23,580 nt of DNA, taken from positions 1-23,580 of the forward strand of contig KV921006.1 of NCBI GenBank assembly GCA_002081555.1. The letters are read 5' to 3'. Source of the stretch: Protostelium mycophagum. Taxonomy: Eukaryota > Evosea > Variosea > Protosteliida > Protosteliaceae. The notes under the pieces were generated by a model that saw only the letters and a program-made list of their open reading frames with translations, did no database searches and was not told the DNA's origin. Shown in pieces: positions 8,585 through 17,605 of the stretch (its first letter is position 1; every line of letters starts with the position of its first letter). Both the position numbers and the translations under genes were made by a program.

Positions 8585-8836
8585 ATGTCTTCAACTAAAC
8601 ATGAACCAGAAGAGACAGGAGAAAGAGAAAGCAAAAAATCAAGACTTGAGCGGAGGAATAAGAAACCTTCCGACTTTGTCAGGTGGAGTTGTGACCCGTT
8701 ACCCTCGAGCGACAAGATGGTGATAGAAGAGAAGGACAATGAGATAAAAAAGAAAGACAAAGTGATAGAAGGGAAGGACACAGAAATAAGAGAGTCCTAC
8801 TTAAACAATAAAAATTCTTTGGAATTTGCGTCATGA
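8585..8836 (+). CDS. charged coiled-coil ORF cut by repeat A
   Basis: An ATG-started frame of 83 codons: a basic N-terminus (RESKKSRLERRNKKPSD), then VIEEKDNEIKKKDKVIEGKD with a short E-K-D repeat that predicts coiled coil. From about 8818 the sequence is repeat A, so the last residues (LEFAS and TGA) come from the repeat and the ORF is probably truncated by insertion. It may be a further exon of the CARD gene, whose exon ends 136 bases upstream. No family is recognised. Confidence 0.45.
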   Translation: MSSTKHEPEETGERESKKSRLERRNKKPSDFVRWSCDPLPSSDKMVIEEKDNEIKKKDKVIEGKDTEIRESYLNNKNSLEFAS

Positions 8837-9283
8837 TACGGATCCTATATTATCTCATCTTTTAGAAATGCTACAGATATTTTGACTGTCTCAAGTGATA
8901 CCTTACTGTCTTAAGTACATGTGTGATAATTTTGGGATTTTTTAAACACCGGCGAGATTTTATAAAAAATATTTATTTCGGAATCCTTTAATTTCTTCTC
9001 TGTGCTCTGTATGTTTTTCGTCCTGTGAGATGCCATGCTATGGAATACCTTTTACGATATCCTTGGTCCTCCCAACTAAACTTTTTGGAGTGAGAAAAAT
9101 TACCTTGACATTGGACACTGGTCTCATCAACTTGACTTGGGCATTAACTCCCCGATCGCCTCTTGATCGCCTCAACTTGCGATATATATTGCTCATCACT
9201 TTGGATGCCCAGTAAGGGACAAGTGTGTCCCACTTGGAGAGCATGCCTTCAAAACTCCAAGGTGTTGAATAGACTACCCGTTT
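8818..9283 (+). repeat. dispersed repeat A, copy 1
   Basis: The run from TTGGAATTTGCGTCATGATA to the TTGAATAGACTACCC end aligns along its whole length with 18836-19378 (roughly 80 per cent by eye), and its first 130 bases align with the reverse complement of 21414-21541. On the minus strand both long copies share a peptide-like stretch (VELMRP.SNV.VIF and KSLVGRT), so an old coding element is possible, but frames are broken. No terminal inverted repeats or target-site duplication could be established. Confidence 0.85.
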
Positions 9284-9437
9284 TTTGGAGAGTCTTCCAC
9301 CCCTCAGCTTTCTCATTGTAGAATGGCGCCAAGTATGCTGAACATGTTGATTGAAGGGAGTGTCAAACAGTCGATGCCTGGGTATCACAAGTTAAATACT
9401 TTGTATTTTGAATTTTCCTGGGATTTAGTGAGGTTGA

Positions 9438-9505
9438 GAAAATGATCTGATGCGATCACATTTCCGCTTGACCACTGCACACAGGACGCAGAAATGAAAA
9501 AAGTT
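9438..9505. repeat. inverted repeat pair, left arm
   Basis: The reverse complement of this segment (ATTTCTGCG.. to ..GCATCAGATCATT) matches 10308-10381 at roughly 80 per cent, about 800 bases away. The two arms could be the ends or sub-ends of a decayed non-autonomous DNA element. Confidence 0.6.
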
Positions 9506-10307
9506 GTTGATTTTCTCTTTATAATAGTAAACGTGTTAAAACTGACGTCATCATTACGTCCAATGAAATTTCCATGAAACTCCACTGACCATCACACTAG
9601 TGTTTTTGTGCATGGACCACCGTGTTTAAATTAATATTGACCCTCTACAACCCTATATACAACTCACCAAAAAAGTTTGTCTGGCTTCAAGATATATGGT
9701 AAATTCTATTTTTATCCAAAATGACATCCCCTGGCAATGTCCACCAAGATCTTGAATTTGAGACAATACTCACCCCAGAATATTTTGTTCATGTAGAACT
9801 TCCTCATTTTGCTCTGCAGAATAATCCTTCAATGTTTCACTGCGCTATTTTTTGTCAGAAATTTTGGCTGGAAAAATCCTATCACGCCATCAACTGATTT
9901 GGCGCCAAAAAATTTCAGGAAAACTTACCGGTCAAAAGTTAACGATAAATTGATTTGTGAAGATTTTTTGGATAAAATTTCTTGATTGCGAATAACACCT
10001 TCAATTTCAGACCTTTTAGATTTTTTTACATCACGGGACATTAACAGGAAGAATTGCAGTTACAACCGCGAATCATGACGGTAATAACCGAATCAAACTG
10101 ACTTACTCTCAGCGAGATATTGTTTTTGAATTCTACTTTCTCTTCACAGTTGCCGCTGGTGAAGTTATGCCAAATGCTGACAGGGCTCAAGGCGGTGCTC
10201 TGAGATTTTTTCAGTTTTTTTGCAAAAGGTTTCACCAAAAAATATTTTCACACGAGACACCTGACACTTCTCCATCAGTTGATAGTTGTGGTATCAGATC
10301 TGCACTC
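9506..10307. other. interior between inverted-repeat arms, no gene called
   Basis: AT-rich DNA with several splice-like words (for example GTGAGT on the minus strand near 9772). A minus-strand exon-like run near 9785-9830 reads RKFYMNKIFW before that donor but has no clear partner exon. No transposase is encoded between the arms. Confidence 0.4.
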
Positions 10308-10381
10308 TCTTTTTTCATTTCTGCGTGTTCCGTGTGTAGTGGCTCGAACGAAAAAAATGTGATTGCATCAGATCATTTCTG
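10308..10381. repeat. inverted repeat pair, right arm
   Basis: Partner of 9438-9505 in opposite orientation. Both arms contain TTTTTTCATTTCTGCG and the GCATCAGATCATT word; an open plus-strand frame of 106 codons crosses this arm but looks like a chance ORF. Confidence 0.6.
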
Positions 10382-11267
10382 GAGTCATCAGCCCGACCGC
10401 TTCCTTCTATTGCATCAAGTACAGGTAAGGAGCCGTCAATTCAAAATTCATTCAACCCTCTGCAGGAGTAATAAGGATGTAATATGATCTAATGGCCTCC
10501 TTGTCCTACTGTGTTTTTGATTTTTGCCTTTGGGATATGACACTCGGGAATGAAAAGAAAGACTGCGGCTCTGCCGCAATTTTGTGCCTTTTTTTCTTCT
10601 TGATGATGGTTTTTGGTGGTGAGTGTATGTTGGGTCTCCTTTGTAAATCTTGTGAAGAATAATGACTCAATCTAAACAGAAATAAGAACATGAAACATTC
10701 AATGGTTATGATTACATATCGTTAGCTTTTGATTTCTCACCTCTTTCAGCGATGTGATATTAAATTTAACGCTTCCTCAACTTAGCTTGGATGCTGAGAG
10801 GACCAATGACAAGCACTTTCGACTCTGATCAGCGGGTAAAACCCATGCTTCTATAGAACAAGCTATGGTAAAGCATTTTCGACTCTTGTTCACTTGGTAA
10901 AACCCATGCTTTCAGTTGGTCTTCAGCATCGCAAGGAAGTGCTTTTGTTTTCTTTTCTCGTTCAGATTGACAAGTAAGTCTTGCATTTCTACACCCTTGA
11001 TCTGCTCATTTGCAAATTTTGGTGCTCATTATTGGAATTGCAAAGAAAATGTCCTTCCCGCTGCAATGGGGAGATTAAGGGGATGTTTGTTTCTAGAGTT
11101 GCATATTACAAGATGAATTGTATCTTCTATATTGCTCAGGGGGTGGGCAAACCTCAATCAGACAGATTGAGCGGTGTGAAAAAATCATGTTGTCTTTCTC
11201 CACAATCAATGTAGGTTCAAGTTGGTAATTATCAATCAATAAAAGATTATTTATAATCAATAATTAT
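10382..11267. other. intergenic stretch with a 60-bp tandem repeat
   Basis: No supported gene. A perfect 6-bp hairpin, TGCGGC-TCT-GCCGCA, sits at about 10563, and an imperfect tandem repeat lies at 10811-10912. Short open frames near 10916-11214 have no recognisable content. Confidence 0.4.
10811..10912. repeat. imperfect 60-bp tandem duplication
   Basis: AAGCACTTTCGACTC...GGTAAAACCCATGCTT is repeated from 10871 as AAGCATTTTCGACTC...GGTAAAACCCATGCTT. The second copy is shorter. No coding role is apparent. Confidence 0.75.
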
Positions 11268-11590
11268 TCATTTTCCATGCGACATTTTTAAATTGTTGAT
11301 GTCTGTGTCATTATGCTGGATTTCTAACTCTTCTAGAATACGATTATGGAGATCTCTCATCTTCTCTGTTGCGACCCGGAAAAAAAATGGATAATAGAAC
11401 AACATGTTTCTTGGCTTGAAATCTGAATGATCCATTTTGGCGGAAAATACTCGCGTAAGGAAAAAATCACCTCTGGATGATACTGCTCGGAATTCGAGTA
11501 TACGTCGATGTACATCCCTCTCCTCAAGTATAACTCGGCACAAAATGCCCCTCTCACAGGCCCAAACAATTGTGCCACCTCATCTCTCAT
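11268..11590 (-). CDS. small unknown two-exon gene
   Basis: Minus strand. ATG at 11590 opens a 40-codon exon (MRDEVAQLFGPVRG, then FCAELYLRRGMYIDVYS, ending HPE) that stops in phase 0 at a GTGATT donor (11470). After a pyrimidine-rich stretch an acceptor ACAGAG at 11364 would join in frame to exon 11363-11268, reading KMRDLHNRILEELEIQHND and ending SHGK, TGA; the protein would have 71 residues. A competing reading keeps another frame open through the whole region without a start codon. The C-terminal exon predicts an amphipathic helix. The family is not recognised. Confidence 0.4.
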
Positions 11591-11643
11591 CTATATTACT
11601 GAAGGAAATATATGACGAATCTCCAGACACTGTGTCGGAGGGG

Positions 11644-11706
11644 TTGTGTCTCAATTGTTTGTGCCAAAGAGGGGGAGAGGACTCAACTATTTGTGCCCTC
11701 TTTGGC
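11644..11706. repeat. two units of the TTTGTGCCAAAGAGGG minisatellite
   Basis: TCAATTGTTTGTGCCAAAGA and a second CTCAACTATTTGTGCC unit repeat the words of the array at 20757-20905. Here they also form a perfect 11-bp inverted pair, GCCAAAGAGGG and CCCTCTTTGGC, separated by 22 bases, so the transcript could fold into a short hairpin. A more diverged TGTGCC unit lies just upstream, at about 11537-11575. Confidence 0.7.
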
Positions 11707-11980
11707 TTTTTGGCAGAAGACTCAGGAGCAATAATAAAAATTCTCGGTATCTAACGCGTTCACTACCGCAACTGAAAAATCTGGCACTGTCTATATTTCA
11801 CTCTCTAAAACTAAACCTTCACATCACCGTTCCACTGCCGGATGCAAAAAATTCAATTCAACTTGAGAATAAATTCAAGAATACGAAAGCGTCACGACAT
11901 CTTTCATTCAAACACCAGCCTCTTGGATGATTGTAAATAATTTCTCCAACTCTCCTTCTCTGGGGGTCTTGATTGGGCAA
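11707..11980. other. short intergenic stretch
   Basis: Separates two minus-strand genes. Plus-strand frames here are open for up to 94 codons but show no family features. Confidence 0.4.
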
Positions 11981-12424
11981 TCACCGCACACGCACAGCGC
12001 CATTTCCTGCTCCATCATTATCACTAGGAGTCAAAGAGCAACTTGCCTCTTTGCACATGGGCAAATCCTTTTCTTCAAGTCTCTTTTTAATTGCGCTCAG
12101 AGCCTCTACTTCCTGTTGATTGGAATAAATAAGCTCTAGCTCTGGCTTCACTGATTCCATTCCTTCTCTCCCATATTCCCTCATCAGTGATTTGCAACTG
12201 TACATATCAACTTGTCGTTGTCTCATTAGCAACTCACTACTCCATCTCTGACCCAATCTGTCGGATTTCATTGTTTACCTGTCTGCACAGCATATCGTTC
12301 AAGACATATCTTTCTGTTACTCTTGCACTGTGACAGAATAAATCTGAGTCTGAAATAGATGAATCATATTATATAACATCCAGTTAAGCTCACCTCCTTC
12401 TTCCCTTTCAATTCCTGGAGGCAT
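11981..12424 (-). CDS. unknown three-exon gene, about 123 residues
   Basis: Minus strand. ATG at 12424 (in-frame TGA eight codons upstream) gives MPPGIEREEG, ends in phase 1 at GTGAGC, and a 44-bp intron ends TATTTCAG. Exon 2 (12349-12238) reads DSDLFCHSARVTERYVLND then MLCRQVNNEIRQIGSEME. A 40-bp intron (GTGAGT, branch-like TTGCTAATG, TATGTACAG; 12237-12198) then joins in phase 2 to exon 3 (12197-11981), which contains CKSLMREYGREGME, an acidic helix VEALSAIKKRLEEKD, and ends GAVRVR, TGA. All three joins keep one frame and remove the stop seen at 12239-12237, which strongly supports the model. Helices predominate; no known domain is recognised. Confidence 0.6.
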
Positions 12425-12551
12425 AGTTTGATGTGTCTCGAATCATAATTATCCAAAACTCCCTTCTTCCACCGACGCTTTTTCTTTGTAAAATCTCGGA
12501 TATCTATATGATCGAATACTCACTACAATCTCCTCTGTCTGTTTTGGTTTT

Positions 12552-13109
12552 TTACGTTTCTGTTGGTGTCTTGTCGATACTATGTCGATGATAAATTTGT
12601 CCTGTTAATTGATCGTAAATCCAGATCGAACATTCCTGATCGTTCTTGGACTTGTGGTGTACATCACTTGAATATAATTATTAATTACGCACCATCATAT
12701 GCCTTAGAAATTCCCCGGTATGATTCTTGAATTGCAAATATACCAATCCTGCTGGCACTAAGGCGGTACCGAAACTCATCCTGAAATGAGTTTGGACAAA
12801 AGCACACCGGTGTTGGCACGGATAGAACACTTACATCGAAAAACAGTATTCTTTGGAGGGGGTCATGATACTTTCTCAGTACAAACTTTTCTCCTCTTGA
12901 ATGGAAACCAAACAGTTTCCATATTGTTTGTCTCCTATGCTCAGAGCACACACCCAATCTCTTTTGATCTGTAGAAACCGCAGAGAGCCGGATGTACAAC
13001 GATTTGGTCGCAAGTACATCTCCTTTGTAATAAGGTGATTGATACTGACATTATTCAAGCTGTTATCGAAAATCAGAAACTGGACCAAGTGGATATAGCC
13101 CGAGCTCAT
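12552..13109 (-). CDS. unknown multi-exon gene with very short introns
   Basis: Minus strand. ATG at 13109 gives MSSGYIHLVQFLIFDNS and so on to YLRPN; a 32-bp intron (GTTGTA..TTTCTACAG) joins in phase to QKRLGVCSEHRRQTIWKLFG, HSRGEKFVLRKYHDPLQRI and LFFD; a well-formed 54-bp intron (GTAAGT..CATTTCAG) leads to DEFRYRLSASRIGIFAIQES, YRGISKAYDGA and TAA. A further 22-base GTAATT..TTCAAG segment, if removed, extends the protein through DVHHKSKNDQECSIWIYDQL and IYHRHSIDKTPTET to TAA at 12552. The last part looks coherent, so either a tiny intron or a lesion is present. The pattern IWIYDQLTGQIYHRHS faintly recalls beta-trefoil lectin repeats; that is not enough for a call. Confidence 0.45.
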
Positions 13110-13269
13110 CTTCTTCTCGGAAGACCTATCTTAAGAGGCTAGAATGGGTTGCACACTGGAATATATTATTGGGAGCGCAGCTGTCATCTACGGCCTTCCC
13201 ATCACGATCACCAAAAGAATAAATAAGAAATGAGTCTAAAAAGGAACATAGCACAGAACTGTCTTCGTT

Positions 13270-13630
13270 TTATTCAAATGAGCAAGTGTAAAGTGACCCG
13301 GAATCGAACACAGTAATTGTCGAGTCTTCATCACGATTAAGCACCTTTACAACTTGCCCGATTATTTCAGACCAACAAATCCCGATCCTGCTGAAATTTT
13401 CGCAGCACGGTAACTGTCGAGTCTTCATCACGATTAAGCACCTTTACAACTTGCCAAATTATTACAGACCATCAAATCCCGATCCTGCTGAAATTTTCGC
13501 AGCACGGTAATTGTCGAGTCTTCATCACGATTAAGCACCTTTACAACTGCTGGCAGACCATCAAATCTAATCTGCTTCTTTTCAGTGATCATATGGCTAA
13601 GGTTAACGGATTACCGGTCATATAACATGG
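13270..13630 (-). pseudogene. 3' end of an unknown gene with 97-bp internal tandem repeats
   Basis: The minus strand reads VVKVLNRDEDSTITV in each of three repeat units; the last unit continues as FDSGSLYTCSFE and ends at TAA inside AATAAAA, so the stop codon and the polyadenylation signal overlap. The unit length of 97 is not a multiple of three, so each added unit changes frame; unspliced, the inner units run into TGA or TAA. The first unit is preceded by ITEKKQIRFDGLPA, which matches FDGL in the others. It is probably a gene end damaged by tandem duplication. A relic of the same sequence lies at 22650-22812 on the other strand. Family not recognised. Confidence 0.45.
13313..13565. repeat. 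97-bp tandem repeat, about 2.6 copies
   Basis: Units begin at 13313, 13410 and 13507, each starting GTAAYTGTCGAGTCTTCATC. The first two units are nearly identical; the third stops after about 55 bases. Confidence 0.95.
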
Positions 13631-13710
13631 TGTCAGTCATGCATAATTTATGCCAGTCCAGATACTGCATTTGGTAATGCCTATCCTCTAATTGTAAGCT
13701 CACAACCCTG

Positions 13711-13903
13711 ATGCAGTCGCCGTCGAGACAGATCGATCCTCTGCCACAAAGAAAACAAGAGCTGATTCATCCTTTTAGTATCTCAGTCACAATCCTGGAC
13801 GCCTTAGGCATCAAACAAGCAAGAGGTAAAGAGCGCGCCAATAATAATATCACACCAAATAGTTTATATATTCAAGTTTCTTGCAGATGATTATCGATGG
13901 TGA
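13711..13903 (+). CDS. possible small two-exon gene, 43 residues
   Basis: ATG at 13711 reads MQSPSRQIDPLPQRKQELI then HPFSISVTILDALGIKQAR, ends in phase 1 at GAG|GTAAAG (13826), and a 61-bp intron with a TTTCTTGCAG acceptor joins to DDYRW and TGA. The splice sites are good but the product is short and unknown; without splicing the frame runs on for about 21 codons. It may be one exon of a larger gene. Confidence 0.3.
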
Positions 13904-14345
13904 CGTGCTAATTCAAGATCAAGTCTGTGTTGGAGGATGGAGTGGGGATCAGCGGAATGGCCCATAATGAAGGATTTAGTTATTGTCTTTCTTCCTTGCC
14001 TTTCATCCTCCATGCTACTCACGATCAACACAGTTAACTCAGCAGAATCTCCCTCCAGATAGTATGGCCGTTAAAAGTTGGCGCCAAAATCGTTTTACGT
14101 ATTCGCATACCTGCCTTTTATTTTCTTGATCATCAACCAGACACACTTAACAACAACACCAACCACCTACAAACAGAATTGTTCTCTTCTTTGGTACCAC
14201 AGATAGTAAGATTGACACCTAAAAAATTATCGAGTTGTCATAGAGCTTTAGCATTCGACAAGAAAGATTTTATGTGAACAAAGACAAAGGGACCAAGCAG
14301 AAAGATAATTACTATTTTTCTCTTTATTCTTATTCATCAGTCAAA
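13904..14345. other. no gene recognised
   Basis: Mixed sequence between two weak gene calls, without long frames, repeats or RNA-gene features that could be supported. Confidence 0.4.
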
Positions 14346-14618
14346 TTACGTAGTTGGTTGCCTCTTGATTCTGCAGGATGAGATGAAAATTAGCCGCTTG
14401 TACAAGGCGATCCAAGCAGTCACGTGTTCTTTGCCGCCCCCGATTTGCAGAGGAAGCTGTGACAGTCTTCTATCCCAAGTTCTTTGAACCTCGTGGTACA
14501 TGAGCGTATGAATAGGTTTTGAAGAGCACACATTCTCAGTAACCTTTTGGCGTTCCTGATTTTGCTGGGCGGGGTGATGCAGGCTGAAACATCGTGGCTC
14601 TAAATCCTTTGGACCCAT
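14346..14618 (-). CDS. unassigned 90-codon ORF
   Basis: Minus-strand ATG frame reading MGPKDLEPRCFSLHHPAQQN and later HEVQRTWDRRLSQLPLQIGG and CRIKRQPTT, TAA. Composition is protein-like and there is no internal stop, but no family, partner exon or polyadenylation signal was found, so it may be a chance frame. Confidence 0.25.
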   Translation of the reverse strand: MGPKDLEPRCFSLHHPAQQNQERQKVTENVCSSKPIHTLMYHEVQRTWDRRLSQLPLQIGGGKEHVTAWIALYKRLIFISSCRIKRQPTT

Positions 14619-15356
14619 ATTACGTATTCTGGGGAAGAGATTCGGCTAAAACCATTCCATCTCCTTGTGATGAATAAAGAATTAGTGATCATTCTGCATT
14701 ATGATTTTCTTTAATTCTGGAAGATTCCATTCTTTTTGATTCTCAGAACCCGCGAGGGAATTTTTTTGTAGCAGACACCCTACTGTCTGTCTTCATCTGA
14801 TCTTCTCTGATGCCAGAGAAGAAGGAATCTCCAAAACCTATATCCTCTAGACTTCTCTGATGCCAGAGAAGAAGGAATCTCCAAAACCTATATCCTCTAG
14901 ATAAGGACAGACAGAGACATTTTAGAGACAAAGTGAGACATTTAGCATATCTTTGATATGCTAATTACTAAGCTACTCAAACTTTTTCTATAAGGTACTT
15001 TGTACAATTTAGCATATAAGTTGTCTAGTAAAATTTGACTGAAACTGAATTGGAACAGAGATAACTTTGAAATGTGTCCTATTTTTCTGCATTTTTGTGC
15101 TGTCTCTGTGCCGGCACTCATTTATCGTTTTTCTCTACTCCAAATGACTTTCAGACGTTAAAACCACTTTCTGATAGGCATAATTTGGGGGTGAAGAGTG
15201 TTAGCTGTGAATAACATGCCCCTGAATCTGGCCCATAACGGAGAAAACTAAAAAACAAAAAAAAACAGAGACCGTCTCTGTCTGTCTCTACCTCTAGACG
15301 AAGAAATCCCGTACTTTTTCCAAAATCAGTTATAGACAACAGAGCCGAGGTGCAGG
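14619..15356. other. intergenic stretch with a 50-bp tandem duplication
   Basis: AT-rich DNA with repeated TTAGCATAT words (14940-15020). The 50-bp duplication at 14803-14900 is listed separately. It probably includes the 5' region of the dioxygenase gene; a short homopolymer A run and CTGTCTCT words lie at 15250-15290. Confidence 0.4.
14803..14900. repeat. near-perfect 50-bp tandem duplication
   Basis: The unit starting TTCTCTGATGCCAGAGAAGA and ending TATATCCTCTAG occurs twice head to tail without a mismatch over 48 bases, so it arose recently. The unit itself holds the imperfect inverted pair TTCTCTGATG/CCAGAGAA. Confidence 0.95.
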
Positions 15357-16377
15357 ATGATGGACGACAGAAACCAAACAAACCTCGAAATCCACAAAAA
15401 CTTGATGTCACCATTTTATCAGTTCAAACTGAAAAGCAATCTCTTGACGAAGATAACAGAGCCATTTAGAACTAACCCTGAACTCAAATATGTGACTCAA
15501 ACATATCATCATTTGGGGGCTCCCATCGTGAGAGAGTTTTTCAACTTAGACAGAGAGGATATGCAGAACAAAAATGTATGACAGGAAAGGGAGAATTCTT
15601 GCGGCTTATTTCTTCAACGCACACATTAGAGCCCATGGGGAAGAGATCAGAACAGATGTGATCAAGTTTACTACAAGAAATATAAGAGTAGTATCAGGCT
15701 GGAACAAGTTGAAGTGGGATTCTTCAATACGACATGGAGAAAGCGAGAAAGTGAGTGTCTTTGAGGGATGACACTCACGCATCAAAACGTTGTGAAGGTG
15801 ACACCAGTAGGAGTGGATGAGAGCAAGAGAACATTTTTAGCAGGAAGGAGGGCATCGCTGTGGTGTGTGGCACATTGGGTTATGGTGCAATTATGGGTCG
15901 GAGGTGGTGATGTCAGCACAGAGTCAAGTAGCTGGAGGATACGCAAGCAAGAACTGGGCAGATTTCAAATATTCATTGGACAGTATAGAGAACACAGTGC
16001 AATGTTATCAACATTTCCTAGATCCAAAAGGAACAGAAGCTCAGAAGGCAGAGGTGGCAAAACTGGTAGGAAAGGACACTTACACGCAACTCAAAAGAAG
16101 CATGTTTTCTCTCAGAGTGGTCAATGTGAACCTTCCAGTATATCCTCATCTGGATCCAAAGAATGTGAAAGGATCACTTTCTTGGACTTGCCCTTTTGGA
16201 AACTATGAAGGAGGGCAAATGGCAGTGCCACAGTTGAGCAGACTATTTCCATACCCAGCAGGATCAATATTTGGAGTGGAAGGAGCAAACATAGTGCATT
16301 ATGCGACCGACTGGTATGGAGATAACGCAGAGAGATATGTAGTTGGTAATATTATGTTTCCAGTTTTTAATTGGTGA
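15357..16377 (+). pseudogene. 2OG-Fe(II) dioxygenase, TET/JBP-like, one frameshift
   Basis: Frame 0 from ATG 15357 reads to about 15573 (LGAPIVREFFNLDRED). After one extra A in the A5 run at 15570-15574 the next frame continues YDRKGRILAAYFFNAHIRA to 15750, where GTGAGT begins a 90-bp intron (15751-15840, CATTTTTAG), and the same frame resumes in phase 0. The last exon has the dioxygenase core: H and D of PHLDPKN (iron ligands, codons at 16147 and 16153), FGNYEGGQMAVPQLSRLFPY (the GG..L.LP.L strand pair), the distal His in ANIVHYATDW, and Arg in AERYVV for 2-oxoglutarate. This order matches fungal and animal TET/JBP-like proteins, whose founding members oxidise thymine or 5-methylcytosine in DNA. 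The substrate here is unknown. The frame slip may be a lesion, an error or programmed. Confidence 0.6.
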
Positions 16378-16431
16378 AGTAACCAATGTGCAGTGTTTGC
16401 ATCCCATCAAAATACAATCAATTGTCAGCAT

Positions 16432-16626
16432 ATGGAGGGGGAGAGAAAGGAAAAAGAAAAGAGGAAATTTCGTGAAGCTGAAGGGATGGAGGAGTCAGAT
16501 GAGGATTATGAATATCAGGAGCCAAAGCGAGATAAGCTCTGCGACAACATGTTGGAGGAGGAAAAATACGAAGAGGGAGAAATCATAGAGGATGTAGAAG
16601 CCAATCCTCCGATACGTGAAAAGTGA
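16432..16626 (+). CDS. acidic charged ORF after the dioxygenase
   Basis: A 64-codon frame from ATG at 16432: basic-acidic start (MEGERKEKEKRKFREAEG), then MEESDEDYEYQEPKRDK and LEEEKYEEGEIIEDVEANPP, ending REK and TGA. It is in the same frame as the dioxygenase, 55 bases past that stop, and GTCAG lies just before it. It could be a last exon of the dioxygenase, but no GT donor gives the right phase, or a small separate gene. Predicted disordered and acidic; no enzyme function is suggested. Confidence 0.4.
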   Translation: MEGERKEKEKRKFREAEGMEESDEDYEYQEPKRDKLCDNMLEEEKYEEGEIIEDVEANPPIREK

Positions 16627-17490
16627 AACGTAACTGGTAGGCGTAGTATTTAGCCGGAGGTCAAAAATACCCGCAGAATTAGGGCTGTTGAGGGAAATTA
16701 TTGCGGAGTCTAACAGAATTTTACCAAAAAGTGCTTCTTTGAACGAAAATTATAAAAAATTGTAATTAATTCACATTGATCAACTCAACCCTCTTGAGTA
16801 ACAAAGTTGTGCTATTGTTCAGTGATTTTATATCAGCAAAGCTCTAATGTTGCCATGATATTCTCTGCGATATGAGACTGTACAAACATGTACATCAGCA
16901 TAAAATGAAAAACACCACTGTACCAGCTTGCGCACAGATTTTTTGGTTTTGAATTAGAGGGTAGAAATCTGTCTCAAAAAAATCACTGATGTTGCAAAAA
17001 ACAATCAAAGTGATTTAGGAGCATTTATTGCACAGAAGAGGTTTGTCACCAAAAAAATCAACGAAAAATTCAGAGACAAAAAACAAATCCCAGACGGTTT
17101 TTGAGAACCTCGCCGCTCTCTACAGAAAGCTCTTGAACCGTATTATCCTGTCCCCTGATTAATACCGGTGAAACATCCGGTTACCAAAATAGAGAAGCAG
17201 ATCAGCAAGATCCATGCTGAACTTCTCCACAAATCTGGACAAAAGAAATAATTATTCTCATTCTTCTGTACACAGACAGCTCAACATTGAGATCACTGAA
17301 TTGGAGACTCCGTCGTTTGTCCACTTCGCCGTCATTGGGATCCAAAGAGCTTCATTTTTCAATTATTGAATGAAGACGTCCAGCAAGAATTGAAGTACAA
17401 TATACTTATTAATAAATAAAATATGAAAATATTCGCGGCATAGCCATAAGTCCCAAAATATACAAATAATGTCAGAAAATTTTTTGACTT
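16627..17490. other. mostly non-coding, with three exon-like plus-strand pieces
   Basis: Three short plus-strand segments look coding but cannot be joined with confidence: 16969-17109 (contains QSDLGAFIAQKRFVTKKINE and KFRDKKQIPDGF), 17191-17250 (EKQISKIHAELLHKSGQKK), and about 17279-17369 (QLNIEITELETPSFVHFAVI) after a CTGTACACAG acceptor. Each ends at a stop. They may be remains of one gene. Confidence 0.35.
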
Positions 17491-17605
17491 TTATTGAGCG
17501 GGTTGGAGTTGCAATTGAGGGTCACCACTTTGGCGACCCATCCTATTGCCGTCGAGATTCTTGGCGTAAAACGCTACCTTTTTGACAGTCTTCCACTCTC
17601 TAACT
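17491..17605 (-). CDS. 3' exon of an unknown gene with overlapping stop and AATAAA
   Basis: Minus strand, after acceptor CGTATCAG: VREWKTVKKVAFYAKNLDG followed by MGRQSGDPQLQLQPAQ and TAA. The stop codon lies inside CAATAAAAG, so stop and polyadenylation signal overlap, as at 13270. The upstream exons are not identified and the family is unknown. Confidence 0.4.

Noticed and set aside
10556-10580. TGCGGCTCTGCCGCA hairpin as a transcription terminator
   Set aside because: This is eukaryotic DNA with no gene ending here; a 6-bp stem is likely chance.
12394-12480. Basic minus-strand frame with HIKLCLQELK, similar to a minus-strand IKLCLQ near 5310
   Set aside because: The three-exon gene uses a different frame over the same bases with good splice sites; the short similarity at 5310 is probably chance.
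13297-13318. TGTTCGATTCCGGGTC on the minus strand looks like a tRNA T-arm
   Set aside because: The flanking bases do not pair as a T stem and no acceptor, D or anticodon arm can be folded; the bases belong to the end of a coding frame.
13313-13565. The 97-bp direct repeats as a CRISPR-like array
   Set aside because: The whole unit is repeated without unique spacers, and the unit is part of a coding segment.
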